A program made the translations under genes and the position numbers. Of a stretch of 64,000 bases of DNA, positions 1 to 7,126 are shown in pieces (position 1 is the first letter of the stretch; the number at the start of each line of letters is the position of its first letter). The DNA comes from Candidatus Desulfaltia sp. (GTDB taxonomy: Bacteria; Desulfobacterota; Desulfobacteria; Desulfobacterales; ETH-SRB1): positions 1 to 64,000 of the forward strand of contig JAUSPN010000049.1 of the NCBI GenBank assembly GCA_030656555.1, written 5' to 3'. A model generated the notes under the pieces. It was not told the origin of the DNA, ran no database searches, and saw only the letters and a program-made list of their open reading frames with translations.

Positions 1-2
1 AA

Positions 3-128
3 TACTATCCTTGGAAACACGAGGCGAGAGATGAACAAAATTCAGCTTTTCACGTCGGAAATGGATACAAAGGGGCGGGCGGCTGGCAGGGGACTTGCGG
101 GACATTAGTTTATAAGTTGACGTGGTAA
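3..128 (+). CDS. C-terminal end of an unidentified protein (partial, enters from left edge)
   Basis: An open frame runs in from the window edge for 41 residues and stops with TAA at 126-128. It is rich in Gly, Trp and Tyr and ends in GTLVYKLTW. The last 12 codons (from about base 92) are repeated almost exactly near 2539-2575, where they again end in ALVYKLTW plus stop. That duplication is the reason to think this frame is the real coding frame rather than chance. I do not recognise the family. The rest of the gene lies outside the window. Confidence 0.4.
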   Translation, partial: YYPWKHEARDEQNSAFHVGNGYKGAGGWQGTCGTLVYKLTW

Positions 129-305
129 TTGAACTGAAGAAGGTAGTTGGCCCCGGTTAAATAAAAGCAAACATGATTTCACCCCAGTACCATCTGCCGG
201 AGCTACGGGGCACCGCACGGCGGCATCTTCGACAGGCAGTGCCCCGATAGCGGGATCTACGCTATGCTCCGACAGGCTATGTTGGATAATTGTAAGGAGA
301 AAGGG
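92..305 (+). repeat. Direct repeat, left copy (interrupted)
   Basis: Bases 92-149 and 277-305 together match 2539-2625 with few mismatches. The left copy is split by a 127-base insert at 150-276 that the right copy lacks. The repeat covers the last 12 codons of the partial gene at the window edge plus downstream sequence. The two copies bracket the HNH / HsdS-tail / ATPase block, as expected if that block arrived by insertion or duplication at a short homology. Confidence 0.7.
150..276. repeat. Small insert with nested inverted repeats
   Basis: This 127-base segment interrupts the left copy of the direct repeat. It contains nested inverted arms, GGGGCAC facing GTGCCCC and CCGGAGC facing GCTCCG, so it could fold into a hairpin. 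It is more GC-rich than the surroundings. No coding signal is seen here or on to base 408. It may be a small non-autonomous mobile or REP-like element. Confidence 0.4.
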
Positions 306-408
306 GAAAGTGCAGCATATGTGCAACGCCTGCACGCCCCACAGGCCCCAAACCACTATTTTTAAGACAGTATTGAAATGAGATTATATCTGTTAGGATA
401 GAAAAAAT

Positions 409-957
409 ATGCCTCCCAAGTATGTAAAAACAATTCAAGAAGAGCTTTTCTATGAGTATGCGAAACTCATATCTCGCTCTGCTTTCGAAGGGAAAATAAA
501 TTATAGATTTGTGTCTAACAGGTTTAAAGCTCTTCGTGACGGTGAAATTACAATGTCAGGCACCATCAGAGAATGGCAAAGAGAACAGGAGCTTCACAAA
601 GAATGCGTTTTTTGCGGGGTAGGAGAAAATCTGCACATGGATCATCTTATTCCACGCAGTAGAGGTGGGGAAGATTCCGCGGACAACATGGTATGGTCCT
701 GCCGGAATTGTAATATTTCTCGTGGAGACAAAGGTGTCTTTGTATGGCTGGGCCTCAAGAAAAAAGACAATTTGCATCGTTTGGTAGCAGGAAAATATTT
801 GAAGCAGCTTTTTGATTTACATGCCGAAAAAGGAACAATGAATATCCACAAAGACGATATTGAAGGCCTTTGCAATGAGTGCAAAAACAAATCTGTCTGC
901 ATTGAATGGGATAAGGAAAAAGAACTAACCTGCTTTTGTTTAGAAAGCGTCTTTTGA
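409..957 (+). CDS. HNH endonuclease family protein
   Basis: This 182-residue protein has an HNH nuclease fold. A first zinc pair C66/C69 is followed by the catalytic core HMDH (H76-H79) and IPRSRGG, then N93 and a second pair C98/C101 in CRNCN. HNH nucleases cut or nick DNA using one metal ion. A further Cys-rich tail (CNEC and C-x-C near residues 154-178) may bind another zinc. The N-terminal ~60 residues are helical and unassigned. It lies just upstream of an HsdS remnant and an AlbA_2-type ATPase, which suggests a restriction or other defence role rather than a homing enzyme. Upstream SD sequence is weak. Confidence 0.8.
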   Translation: MPPKYVKTIQEELFYEYAKLISRSAFEGKINYRFVSNRFKALRDGEITMSGTIREWQREQELHKECVFCGVGENLHMDHLIPRSRGGEDSADNMVWSCRNCNISRGDKGVFVWLGLKKKDNLHRLVAGKYLKQLFDLHAEKGTMNIHKDDIEGLCNECKNKSVCIEWDKEKELTCFCLESVF

Positions 958-1106
958 AAATGAATTTAATCGGTCAGAGGGATCGGGTCTACACTCTTGG
1001 CAAAAACGCTTCTTTCTGTAAAGCAAGGAGGACTTGCGGAACGTATTAAACTTATCAACTTATTTTTTCATCACACCGCGAAAGTTTAATGGTTTAATAA
1101 CGCGAC

Positions 1107-1211
1107 ATGGATGCGGACATAGCGGTATTGGAAAAGAAATTAGAAAAACACAAAATGGTAAAGCGGGGAATGATGCAAGATCTTTTAACTGGAAAGATGC
1201 GATTAATATGA
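1107..1211 (+). pseudogene. HsdS C-terminal remnant (type I restriction specificity subunit)
   Basis: An open frame of 34 codons, preceded by a TAA at 1098, reads like the final helix of type I specificity subunits: a Leu/Lys/Glu-rich coiled coil followed by MMQDLLTGKMRLI and stop. In intact HsdS this helix closes the last conserved region that contacts the methylase. The two target-recognition domains are gone. The TGA at 1209-1211 overlaps the next gene's ATG as ATGA, so the two were probably translationally coupled in an ancestral hsd operon. Assignment rests on the tail motif alone. Confidence 0.6.
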
Positions 1212-2524
1212 AAGAGTCTCAGAACATCGAATGGAAAGAATCATGGCGGGATGAGTATATCAAATGGATATGCGGTTTTGCTAATGCAAACGGAGGAACA
1301 CTATATATTGGTAAAGATAATAAAGGAAAAGTGACCGGTATTTCTGATGCCTGGAAGCTTCTTAAAGATATTCCGAATAAGGTTCGCGACATTCTGGGGA
1401 TTATGATTGATGTTAATCTGATCACTGAAAAGGGCAAGGATATTTTAGAGATCATTGCCGAGCCCTATCCCTATCCTGTTAGTTACAAGGGGCAATATCA
1501 TTACCGTAGCGGAAGCACTAAGCAGGAGCTTAAAGGTGCGGCCATGGATAAGTTTTTACTTCAGAAACAGGGCAAACGCTGGGACGCTGTTCCGGTGCCA
1601 AAGGTCACTGTGGTGGATTTTAAAAACGATTCATTTGAATTATTCAGAAAAAATGCGGCTAGAAGCGGTCGCATGGGTGAAGAAGTTCTTGCCGAAAGCA
1701 ATGAGATACTCATTGAAAATCTGCAACTGAAAGAGAACTCGTATCTCAAGCGTGCGGCGGTACTCTTGTTCCATCATGATCCCGAACAATATGTTACAGG
1801 CGCTTATGTTAAAATCGGATTCTTTGAAACGGATGCTGACCTTCTTTATCAGGATGAAGTCCATGGCAACCTTTTTGAGCAGGCTGACAAGACGCTCGAT
1901 CTGCTTTTGACCAAATATCTCAGGGCCTATATCAGCTACGAGGGAATAAGCCGCGTTGAAAAATATCCTTTCTCGAAAGAGGCCCTGCGTGAAGCTCTGT
2001 TAAATGCCATCGTTCACAAAGACTACAGCAGTGGCGTGCCGATTCAGATCAGTGTGTATGAAGACAAAATCATTTTCTGGAATACCGGACAATTGCCCGA
2101 GAACTGGACTGTCGGGCGACTGTTCGAGAAGCATGCATCAATGCCTTATAACCCCCTTATCGCGAATACCCTCTTCCGTGCCGGACTGATTGAAGCCTGG
2201 GGCCGTGGTATATACAAAATTATCAGTGAATGTGAGAAGTTTGGCGCTGTTCCGCCAAAATTCAACTGTGATTTTTCCGGCCTCATGGTCGAGCTCGGGG
2301 CAAAGAGCGAACAAGTGTCGGGGAAAACGTCGGGGAAAACGTCGGGGAAAATATTGGAACTGATGAAATCCAATAGAGGGATAACCATACCCGAATTGGC
2401 CTTAGAGATTGGTGTAACAGAGCGTTCCATAGAAAGGAACATTCAAAACCTGCGAAAAGAAGGCATAATCCAACGCATTGGTCCTGCCAAAGGCGGGCAT
2501 TGGGAAGTTATCATAAAAAAGTGA
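1208..2524 (+). CDS. AlbA_2 / HATPase_c_4 putative DNA-binding ATPase (AAA_4 family)
   Basis: The ATG at 1208 gives 438 residues. The same frame is open upstream to 1034, but that stretch is the HsdS remnant read out of frame. The start MKESQNIEWKESW and the FANANGGTLYIG segment are the AlbA_2 (Schlafen-type) domain. The middle has EALLNAIVHKDYS and FWNTGQLP, typical of the C-terminal GHKL-like ATPase region of this family. The end is a winged helix (TIPELALEIGVTERSIERNI). Such proteins are annotated as RecG-like helicases or regulators and often sit inside type I restriction loci. Function is inferred from family only. The linker holds three copies of a Ser-Gly-Lys-Thr repeat. Confidence 0.8.
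   Translation: MKESQNIEWKESWRDEYIKWICGFANANGGTLYIGKDNKGKVTGISDAWKLLKDIPNKVRDILGIMIDVNLITEKGKDILEIIAEPYPYPVSYKGQYHYRSGSTKQELKGAAMDKFLLQKQGKRWDAVPVPKVTVVDFKNDSFELFRKNAARSGRMGEEVLAESNEILIENLQLKENSYLKRAAVLLFHHDPEQYVTGAYVKIGFFETDADLLYQDEVHGNLFEQADKTLDLLLTKYLRAYISYEGISRVEKYPFSKEALREALLNAIVHKDYSSGVPIQISVYEDKIIFWNTGQLPENWTVGRLFEKHASMPYNPLIANTLFRAGLIEAWGRGIYKIISECEKFGAVPPKFNCDFSGLMVELGAKSEQVSGKTSGKTSGKILELMKSNRGITIPELALEIGVTERSIERNIQNLRKEGIIQRIGPAKGGHWEVIIKK
2317..2352 (+). repeat. 12-bp in-frame tandem repeat (3 units)
   Basis: Three consecutive units of gtcggggaaaac (the last ends in t) code for SGKTSGKTSGKI in the linker between the ATPase region and the winged helix. The unit length is a multiple of three, so copy-number change would alter linker length without a frameshift. 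Confidence 0.9.
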
Positions 2525-2538
2525 AATAAATATGTGCT

Positions 2539-2625
2539 GACTTGCGGGGCATTAGTTTATAAGTTGACGTGGTAATTGAACTGAAGAATGTAGTTGACTA
2601 TGTTGAATAATTGTAAGGATAAAGG
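2539..2625 (+). repeat. Direct repeat, right copy (uninterrupted)
   Basis: This copy pairs with 92-149 plus 277-305. It carries the same terminal codons (ALVYKLTW, stop) but detached from any gene body. It marks the right edge of the nuclease/ATPase block, just after the ATPase stop at 2524. Confidence 0.7.
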
Positions 2626-2676
2626 GCGTAAAGGTCGGCACTTTGGGCATGAGATTGTGCGTGTGCCTACAAATGC

Positions 2677-2717
2677 CTCCCATCACCCCTTTGACAAAGG
2701 TGGGAGTGAGGGGGGAT
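2677..2717. repeat. Hairpin-type interspersed repeat around CCCCTTTGACAAAGG
   Basis: An imperfect palindrome centred on CCCTTTGACAAAGG with C-rich and G-rich flanks. This kind of short hairpin unit is widespread between genes in many bacterial genomes. Here it abuts the truncated gene fragment that follows and may mark the breakpoint. Confidence 0.5.
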
Positions 2718-2917
2718 TTGAAGAAGTCTGGACGGGCAATTATGTTTTTGAAAACGAGTGGCAGTCCTTCCGCACAAAAAAAGACCGTTCTCTGGAACTG
2801 AAAAGCGTGTTCCGGCAATGCCCGCTTGGGCGGCGCAAGATTGCGGTAAAGGTGGTGGACATCTTTGGCAATGACACCATGAAGATAGTGGAAGTAACTA
2901 TAGGAGGGCGTAACTAA
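2717..2917 (+). pseudogene. C-terminal remnant, probably of a restriction-modification DNA methylase
   Basis: The last ~66 codons of a longer gene, with no proper start: the open frame upstream is made of repeat sequence. The fragment has well-conserved-looking sequence (ENEWQSFRTKK, then KIAVKVVDIFGNDTMKIVEV) resembling the C-terminal tail of DNA methylases or helicases tied to restriction systems, as I recall them. That family call is tentative. The stop TAA overlaps the ATG of the MNT gene as TAATG, so the antitoxin gene was downstream of it in an operon. Confidence 0.4.
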
Positions 2918-3207
2918 TGGAAAGAAATGAAATAATACTTACGCTGCGGGACTTTATGAAGATGAACAGGCATAGATACGAAATTATACGAATCGGTGTT
3001 TTTGGTTCAGCGGCCAGAGACAGCATGAATGAGCAGAGCGATATTGACGTTGTTGTTGAGCTTGGCAAACAGGACTTATTTAATATTATTGGCATCAAGC
3101 AAGACCTGGAAGAACAATTTGCCAAACCTGTAGATGTTATCAGTTACAGGGAAAAAATGAACCAATTTCTTAAGAAAAGAATAGATAAAGAGGCAGTCTA
3201 TGTATGA
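2917..3207 (+). CDS. MNT-type nucleotidyltransferase antitoxin (MntA-like)
   Basis: This 96-residue minimal nucleotidyltransferase carries the signature GVFGSAARDS followed by SDIDVVVE, with the metal-binding Asp pair in DID. In HEPN/MNT modules this protein neutralises the HEPN ribonuclease, in characterised cases by AMPylating it. The gene is full length. The usual partner follows immediately with an 8-base overlap (start at 3200) but is cut down to 28 codons. The antitoxin is therefore an orphan here. It follows a restriction-gene fragment, consistent with a decaying defence locus. Confidence 0.85.
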   Translation: MERNEIILTLRDFMKMNRHRYEIIRIGVFGSAARDSMNEQSDIDVVVELGKQDLFNIIGIKQDLEEQFAKPVDVISYREKMNQFLKKRIDKEAVYV

Positions 3208-3286
3208 CAAGGAACTCGCTATAGAAATTTTATCCCAGCTTTATAAGGCACTTCCCCAAATTCCCCCATGCAATCCTCGAGGGTAA
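3200..3286 (+). pseudogene. Truncated HEPN toxin (N-terminal remnant)
   Basis: The frame starts at ATG 3200, overlapping the MNT gene by 8 bases as is standard for this module, and begins MYDKELAIEILSQLYKAL, which fits the first helix of HEPN proteins. After about 18 codons the sequence departs into unrelated PPCNPRG and stops at 3284-3286. The RX4-6H catalytic motif of HEPN ribonucleases is absent, so this is a dead toxin. No continuation is seen in 3287-3378. Confidence 0.65.
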
Positions 3287-3378
3287 GGGAATCATGTTTG
3301 TAACAGGGGCTATGGTTTGAAGTTTGGTGCTGGAAAAAAGGTGTAATTAAACAATTAATCAAATTAATGGGGCTTTCT

Positions 3379-3864
3379 ATGCAGGAATTTACACATATTG
3401 ATAAACAGGGTAAAGTACGGATGGTGGATGTAACAGATAAGAAGGCAACTCTACGAACTGCCGTTGCCCAGGGGGTTGTTTCCATGAATCCGGCAACCTT
3501 TGAAATGATTTATAATCAAACAGTAAAAAAAGGCAATGTTCTTGAAACAGCCAGGATTGCCGGTGTTATGGCTGCCAAAAAAACCTCTGATCTGATTCCG
3601 ATGTGCCATCCGCTTAATATTACACATATATCGGTTGATTTTTTCCCGGAAAAAGAAACAAGTTCTATAAGAATCGAAACAACGGCTCGCCTTTTGGGAC
3701 AAACAGGGGTTGAAATGGAGGCCTTGACGGCAGCATCTGTTGCAGCGCTGACTATCTACGATATGTGCAAGTCATATGACAGGGAAATGGTTATTTCCGA
3801 TATATATCTTCTTGAAAAGTCCGGCGGGAAAAGCGGCACTTTTACAAGAAAGAAAATACAATAA
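3379..3864 (+). CDS. moaC: Cyclic pyranopterin monophosphate synthase MoaC
   Basis: MoaC converts the MoaA product 3',8-cyclo-dihydro-GTP to cyclic pyranopterin monophosphate in molybdenum cofactor synthesis. The family signatures LIPMCHPLNI and GQTGVEMEALTA are present, and the length of 161 residues is normal. The ATG at 3379 is preferred over 3367 because it aligns with the usual N-terminus (THIDKQG...MVDV) and has ggggct as a ribosome site. mltA follows after 12 bases. Molybdopterin enzymes are expected in such an anaerobe. Confidence 0.93.
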   Translation: MQEFTHIDKQGKVRMVDVTDKKATLRTAVAQGVVSMNPATFEMIYNQTVKKGNVLETARIAGVMAAKKTSDLIPMCHPLNITHISVDFFPEKETSSIRIETTARLLGQTGVEMEALTAASVAALTIYDMCKSYDREMVISDIYLLEKSGGKSGTFTRKKIQ

Positions 3865-3876
3865 AAAGCTCTAATT

Positions 3877-5097
3877 ATGACCATTCGCAATATAAGCTGT
3901 TTTATTATCATATTTGTTTTGTTTGCTGGAGGATGTGCCGCTCTTAAAAAAGAGCCGTCTGTTATTAAAAAAGCTGCTCTCACAAAAATTTCTCCATCAA
4001 AATATCCCGTGTTTGCAGATGATATGTCTTATGACAGTTTAGAATACAGCATCTGTAAGAGCATCTCATATCTTCAAAAGGTTCCTTCTGATAGAGCTTT
4101 CATGTTCGGCAAAGACAGCTTTACCGCTGATCATCTGATTAAATCTTTGCAGTATTTTTTAGCCTGTATTCAGACAAAACCATCGAAAAATGACTTGAAC
4201 AAAATTATAAAATCTAATTTTTGGATTTACAGGTCTATTGGAGATAATGAGTCTGGAAATGTCCTTTTTACAGGGTATTACGAACCAATATTAGAAGGCA
4301 GCCTGAAACAAAGCGATGAATTCAAATTTCCGCTTTACGCACGGCCTGATGATTTGGCTGTAATTGATCTTTCGTTGTTTTCTCCAGAGTTTTCGGGCAA
4401 AAAAATAATCGGGAGGTGCTTTGAAAATACGGTTGTGCCTTACTATGAACGCAGAGAAATTGAACTTCAAGGTTGTCTTGAAGGCAAGGCCGCGCCTGTT
4501 GCCTGGATAAAGGATCGGGTTGACCTCTTTTTTCTTCAGATTCAAGGTTCCGGTAAAATTTATCTAAATAACGGAGAAACAATTAATGTTCATTATCATA
4601 CCTCAAACGGCCGGCCGTATAAAAGCATAGGAAAATATCTGATTGAAAAGGATAAAATACCAAGATCAGAGATGTCCATGCAGAAAATTCGAGCCTATTT
4701 GCAAGACAATCCAAAAGAGCTTGACACGATTTTGCATTACAATCCCAGTTATGTGTTTTTCAAAATAGAAGATGACGGGCCACTGGGCTGTCTTAATGTC
4801 AAATTGACTCCCGGCAGATCCATAGCATTAGACAGAAGAATATTTCCAAGGGCCGCTCTGGCCTTTATTGAGACAAAAAAACCATTAATAGACGGAACCG
4901 GCGAGATTCATACATGGAAAGACTATAATCGATTTGTTTTAAACCAGGATACCGGCGGGGCAATTACCGGGCCGGGCCGGGCGGATATATTTTTTGGAAA
5001 CGGCATATATGCTGAAATAGCGGCAGGCCACATGCAGCATCCGGGAAAACTGTACTTTCTTGTTCTAAGGCCGGATGCTGTTGATAAAGCCCATTGA
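3877..5097 (+). CDS. mltA: Membrane-bound lytic murein transglycosylase A (lipoprotein)
   Basis: A 406-residue MltA-family enzyme that cleaves peptidoglycan with formation of 1,6-anhydromuropeptides. The N-terminus is a lipoprotein signal ending in LFAGGC (Cys near residue 22), so it should be anchored in the outer membrane. The MltA domain covers the middle, including YYEPILEGS and LFFLQIQGSG, and the C-terminal 3D domain has DTGGAITGPGRADIFFGNG with the catalytic Asp. Length is close to the family norm. It follows moaC closely and may share its transcript. Confidence 0.9.
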   Translation: MTIRNISCFIIIFVLFAGGCAALKKEPSVIKKAALTKISPSKYPVFADDMSYDSLEYSICKSISYLQKVPSDRAFMFGKDSFTADHLIKSLQYFLACIQTKPSKNDLNKIIKSNFWIYRSIGDNESGNVLFTGYYEPILEGSLKQSDEFKFPLYARPDDLAVIDLSLFSPEFSGKKIIGRCFENTVVPYYERREIELQGCLEGKAAPVAWIKDRVDLFFLQIQGSGKIYLNNGETINVHYHTSNGRPYKSIGKYLIEKDKIPRSEMSMQKIRAYLQDNPKELDTILHYNPSYVFFKIEDDGPLGCLNVKLTPGRSIALDRRIFPRAALAFIETKKPLIDGTGEIHTWKDYNRFVLNQDTGGAITGPGRADIFFGNGIYAEIAAGHMQHPGKLYFLVLRPDAVDKAH

Positions 5098-5197
5098 ACT
5101 GCGTTTAGCCCGGACATGTTTTGCAATATAGCTTGACACTTATGTGTAAAATCAGTACGAAACAACCCTGATAAATTTATAAAAAGGAGTTTTATTT

Positions 5198-5536
5198 ATG
5201 TTCGGCATCGGTATGCCTGAAATGATTTTAATACTGGCTATAGCCCTTATAGTTCTTGGCCCAAAAAAACTCCCGGATCTTGCAAAATCCCTGGGCCGTG
5301 CAATGCGCGAATTTAAGAAGGCTACAACCGAATTAAAAGAATCAATAGATGTAGATAATGAATTAACTGATGTAAAAAAAAGCTTTGATGAACTGAATGA
5401 TGATATCAAAAAAACTGTTAATCTAAATCTTGATTTTGACGATAAAGCTCAGGAGGACTCAACATCTTCAACAGATAAAAAAAGCAAAAAAGAACCTGAA
5501 AAGAAACAGGATAAAGGATCTTTAGAAGATGACTGA
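5198..5536 (+). CDS. Sec-independent translocase protein TatA/TatB
   Basis: A 112-residue Tat component with one N-terminal membrane helix, then the hinge [15 protein letters not shown] and an amphipathic helix, then a long charged tail rich in Lys, Glu and Asp. The GMPE start and the LGPKKLP hinge are shared with TatB-type proteins, so TatA versus TatB cannot be settled. A strong AAGGAG lies 8 bases before the ATG. It overlaps tatC by 8 bases. Tat export of folded cofactor proteins fits the redox lifestyle. Confidence 0.88.
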   Translation: MFGIGMPEMILILAIALIVLGPKKLPDLAKSLGRAMREFKKATTELKESIDVDNELTDVKKSFDELNDDIKKTVNLNLDFDDKAQEDSTSSTDKKSKKEPEKKQDKGSLEDD

Positions 5537-6287
5537 AAATGATGATGCTGAGAAAATCCCCTTTACCGGCCACCTGGAAGAGCTGAGAAAGCGTCTTGTC
5601 ACCTGTTTTATAGCTGTCGGCATAGGATTTGTTCTTTCATACGGGTTTAAGGAAAAATTGTTTGATGTTTTATCTTATCCGCTTATATCGGTAATGGGCG
5701 CAGGTGACAAACTGATTTTTACGGGTCTTCCCGAGGCTTTTTTTACCTATTTAAAGGTTGCTTTCCTGTCCGGCTTTATGCTGGCAGCGCCTGTTATTCT
5801 TTATCAATTCTGGATTTTTGTAGCTCCCGGCCTGTATCAAAAAGAAAGGCGCTTTCTTATCCCGATAGTTTTTTTATCCTCTTTTTTCTTTGTTGGTGGC
5901 GCGCTATTTGGGTATTTTATTGTTTTCCCGTTTGGTTTTAAGTTTTTTTTAGGGTTTGCGTCTGAAACAATTAAGCCTCTTCCATCCATGAAGGAATACT
6001 TAAGTTTTGCCTCCAAATTACTACTTGCCTTTGGACTTGTTTTTGAGCTTCCACTTATTATTACCTTTATGGCCAAGCTCGGTATGGTTTCGGTAGAATT
6101 TTTGAAAAAAAACAGAAAATATGCACTACTATTGTTTTTTGTGGTCGCTGCCATCTTAACTCCGCCTGATGTTGTAACACAGATAATGATGGCTCTTCCT
6201 TTAATGCTGCTATATGAAATAAGCATAATCGGCGCCAGAATCTTTGGAAAAAAAGCAAAGGAAAGCGATAAGGTTTCTTCAAAATAG
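5529..6287 (+). CDS. tatC: Sec-independent translocase protein TatC
   Basis: This 252-residue membrane protein begins with the TatC hallmark [12 protein letters not shown] and has six predicted membrane segments. The periplasmic loop holds [12 protein letters not shown], with the conserved Glu of the substrate-binding face. TatC recognises twin-arginine signals and recruits TatA. It is translationally coupled to the upstream tatA/B gene. The downstream gap before the cytochrome gene carries a promoter-like sequence, so the operon probably ends here. Confidence 0.95.
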   Translation: MTENDDAEKIPFTGHLEELRKRLVTCFIAVGIGFVLSYGFKEKLFDVLSYPLISVMGAGDKLIFTGLPEAFFTYLKVAFLSGFMLAAPVILYQFWIFVAPGLYQKERRFLIPIVFLSSFFFVGGALFGYFIVFPFGFKFFLGFASETIKPLPSMKEYLSFASKLLLAFGLVFELPLIITFMAKLGMVSVEFLKKNRKYALLLFFVVAAILTPPDVVTQIMMALPLMLLYEISIIGARIFGKKAKESDKVSSK

Positions 6288-6322
6288 CAAAAAGCCCTAA
6301 CATAACCGGATGTTGTTTGTTG

Positions 6323-6351
6323 TTGACAAAAATCCCTGTGCTTGATAAAGA
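6323..6351 (+). promoter_or_regulatory. Candidate sigma-70-type promoter for cytochrome c3
   Basis: TTGACA at 6323-6328 is separated by 17 bases from TAAAGA at 6346-6351. The -35 is perfect, the -10 weak. It lies about 100 bases before the cytochrome ATG. Confidence 0.35.
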
Positions 6352-6450
6352 TGTTGCGGTTGGTAAATATATTAGGTCGATATATTAAGTATAATTTTAG
6401 TTGTTATTGTTTTTTATAAACAGATATGTGGAAGGAGGGGAAGTATATTT

Positions 6451-6897
6451 ATGCGTAAAAAATCTTTAATGGTTATGGTTATTTTTGGCATTGCTGTTCT
6501 GTTTGCTGCTACCGTTATTTATGCCGGCACCACTGTTCCTGATGTTGTCAAGATGGAGAACAAGGCCTATGCACATAAAAAAGGTATAGTATCATTCACT
6601 CACAAGAAGCATACCACGGATTATAAAGCAGGCTGCGGAGACTGCCATCATGATGCAAGCAACAAACCTCTTGTCCTTAAAGCAGGAGATAATGTTCAGG
6701 GTTGCATCGAGTGCCATAAGCTACCCGGCGAAGCCCCAAAGGGAAAGGATGCGCCAAAGCTTGATAAAAAGCAAAAATTAGAATATCATGCCGAGGCTAT
6801 TCACAACAACTGCAAGGATTGCCACAAGGCATCCAACACGAAAACCGGCACAACAGCAGCGCCTACAACCTGCGCAAAGTGCCATCCAAAAAAGTAG
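6451..6897 (+). CDS. Periplasmic tetraheme cytochrome c3
   Basis: A 148-residue class III cytochrome c with a cleavable signal peptide ending near IYAGTT (about residue 26). It has four CXXCH heme sites at C62-H66, C85-H89, C121-H125 and C141-H145, plus extra His residues (HKKH at 51-54, CHH) that serve as sixth ligands. Cytochromes c3 accept electrons from periplasmic hydrogenases and formate dehydrogenases in sulfate reducers. A good GGAGG ribosome site precedes the ATG. The gene is monocistronic: it has its own candidate promoter and a strong terminator follows at 6927. Confidence 0.93.
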   Translation: MRKKSLMVMVIFGIAVLFAATVIYAGTTVPDVVKMENKAYAHKKGIVSFTHKKHTTDYKAGCGDCHHDASNKPLVLKAGDNVQGCIECHKLPGEAPKGKDAPKLDKKQKLEYHAEAIHNNCKDCHKASNTKTGTTAAPTTCAKCHPKK

Positions 6898-6926
6898 TAG
6901 TAAAAACCTGCGGATTTATAATACAA

Positions 6927-6967
6927 ACATGGCAAGCATAATAAACAATGCTTGCCATGTTTTTTTT
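6927..6967 (+). terminator. Rho-independent terminator after cytochrome c3
   Basis: A perfect 13-bp stem (6927-6939 with 6948-6960) and an 8-base loop are followed by seven T residues. Confidence 0.93.
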
Positions 6968-7126
6968 ATCTCCCACCCTTCCTCTTTATGCCTTCCATAA
7001 GAAAATGCGCTCACATGATCAAAAAGCTTTTGAGTTTTTTCGGGATGATATATATAATAGAAATCAACCCTGAACTTCTTTGTTTTATTGATCAAAACAA
7101 ATTGATGGTAACAAGGAGATTATTAT

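Noticed and set aside
105-356. Minus-strand frame sharing its C-terminus with one at 2552-2818
   Set aside because: Shared text comes only from the direct repeat; no coding character.
409-957. HNH gene as part of a group I/II intron or homing element
   Set aside because: It interrupts no gene and has no intron features; restriction-type neighbours fit better.
1034-1207. N-terminal extension of the AlbA_2 ATPase
   Set aside because: The upstream 58 codons overlap the HsdS remnant in another frame and lack family similarity; the ATGA overlap at 1208 is the natural start.
2317-2352. CRISPR-like tandem repeats
   Set aside because: Units are 12 bp, contiguous, coding and without spacers. No CRISPR array is seen anywhere in the window.
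6968-7126. Purine riboswitch ahead of guaA
   Set aside because: No conserved aptamer core could be recognised. The same holds for the leaders of purM, moaC and metG.
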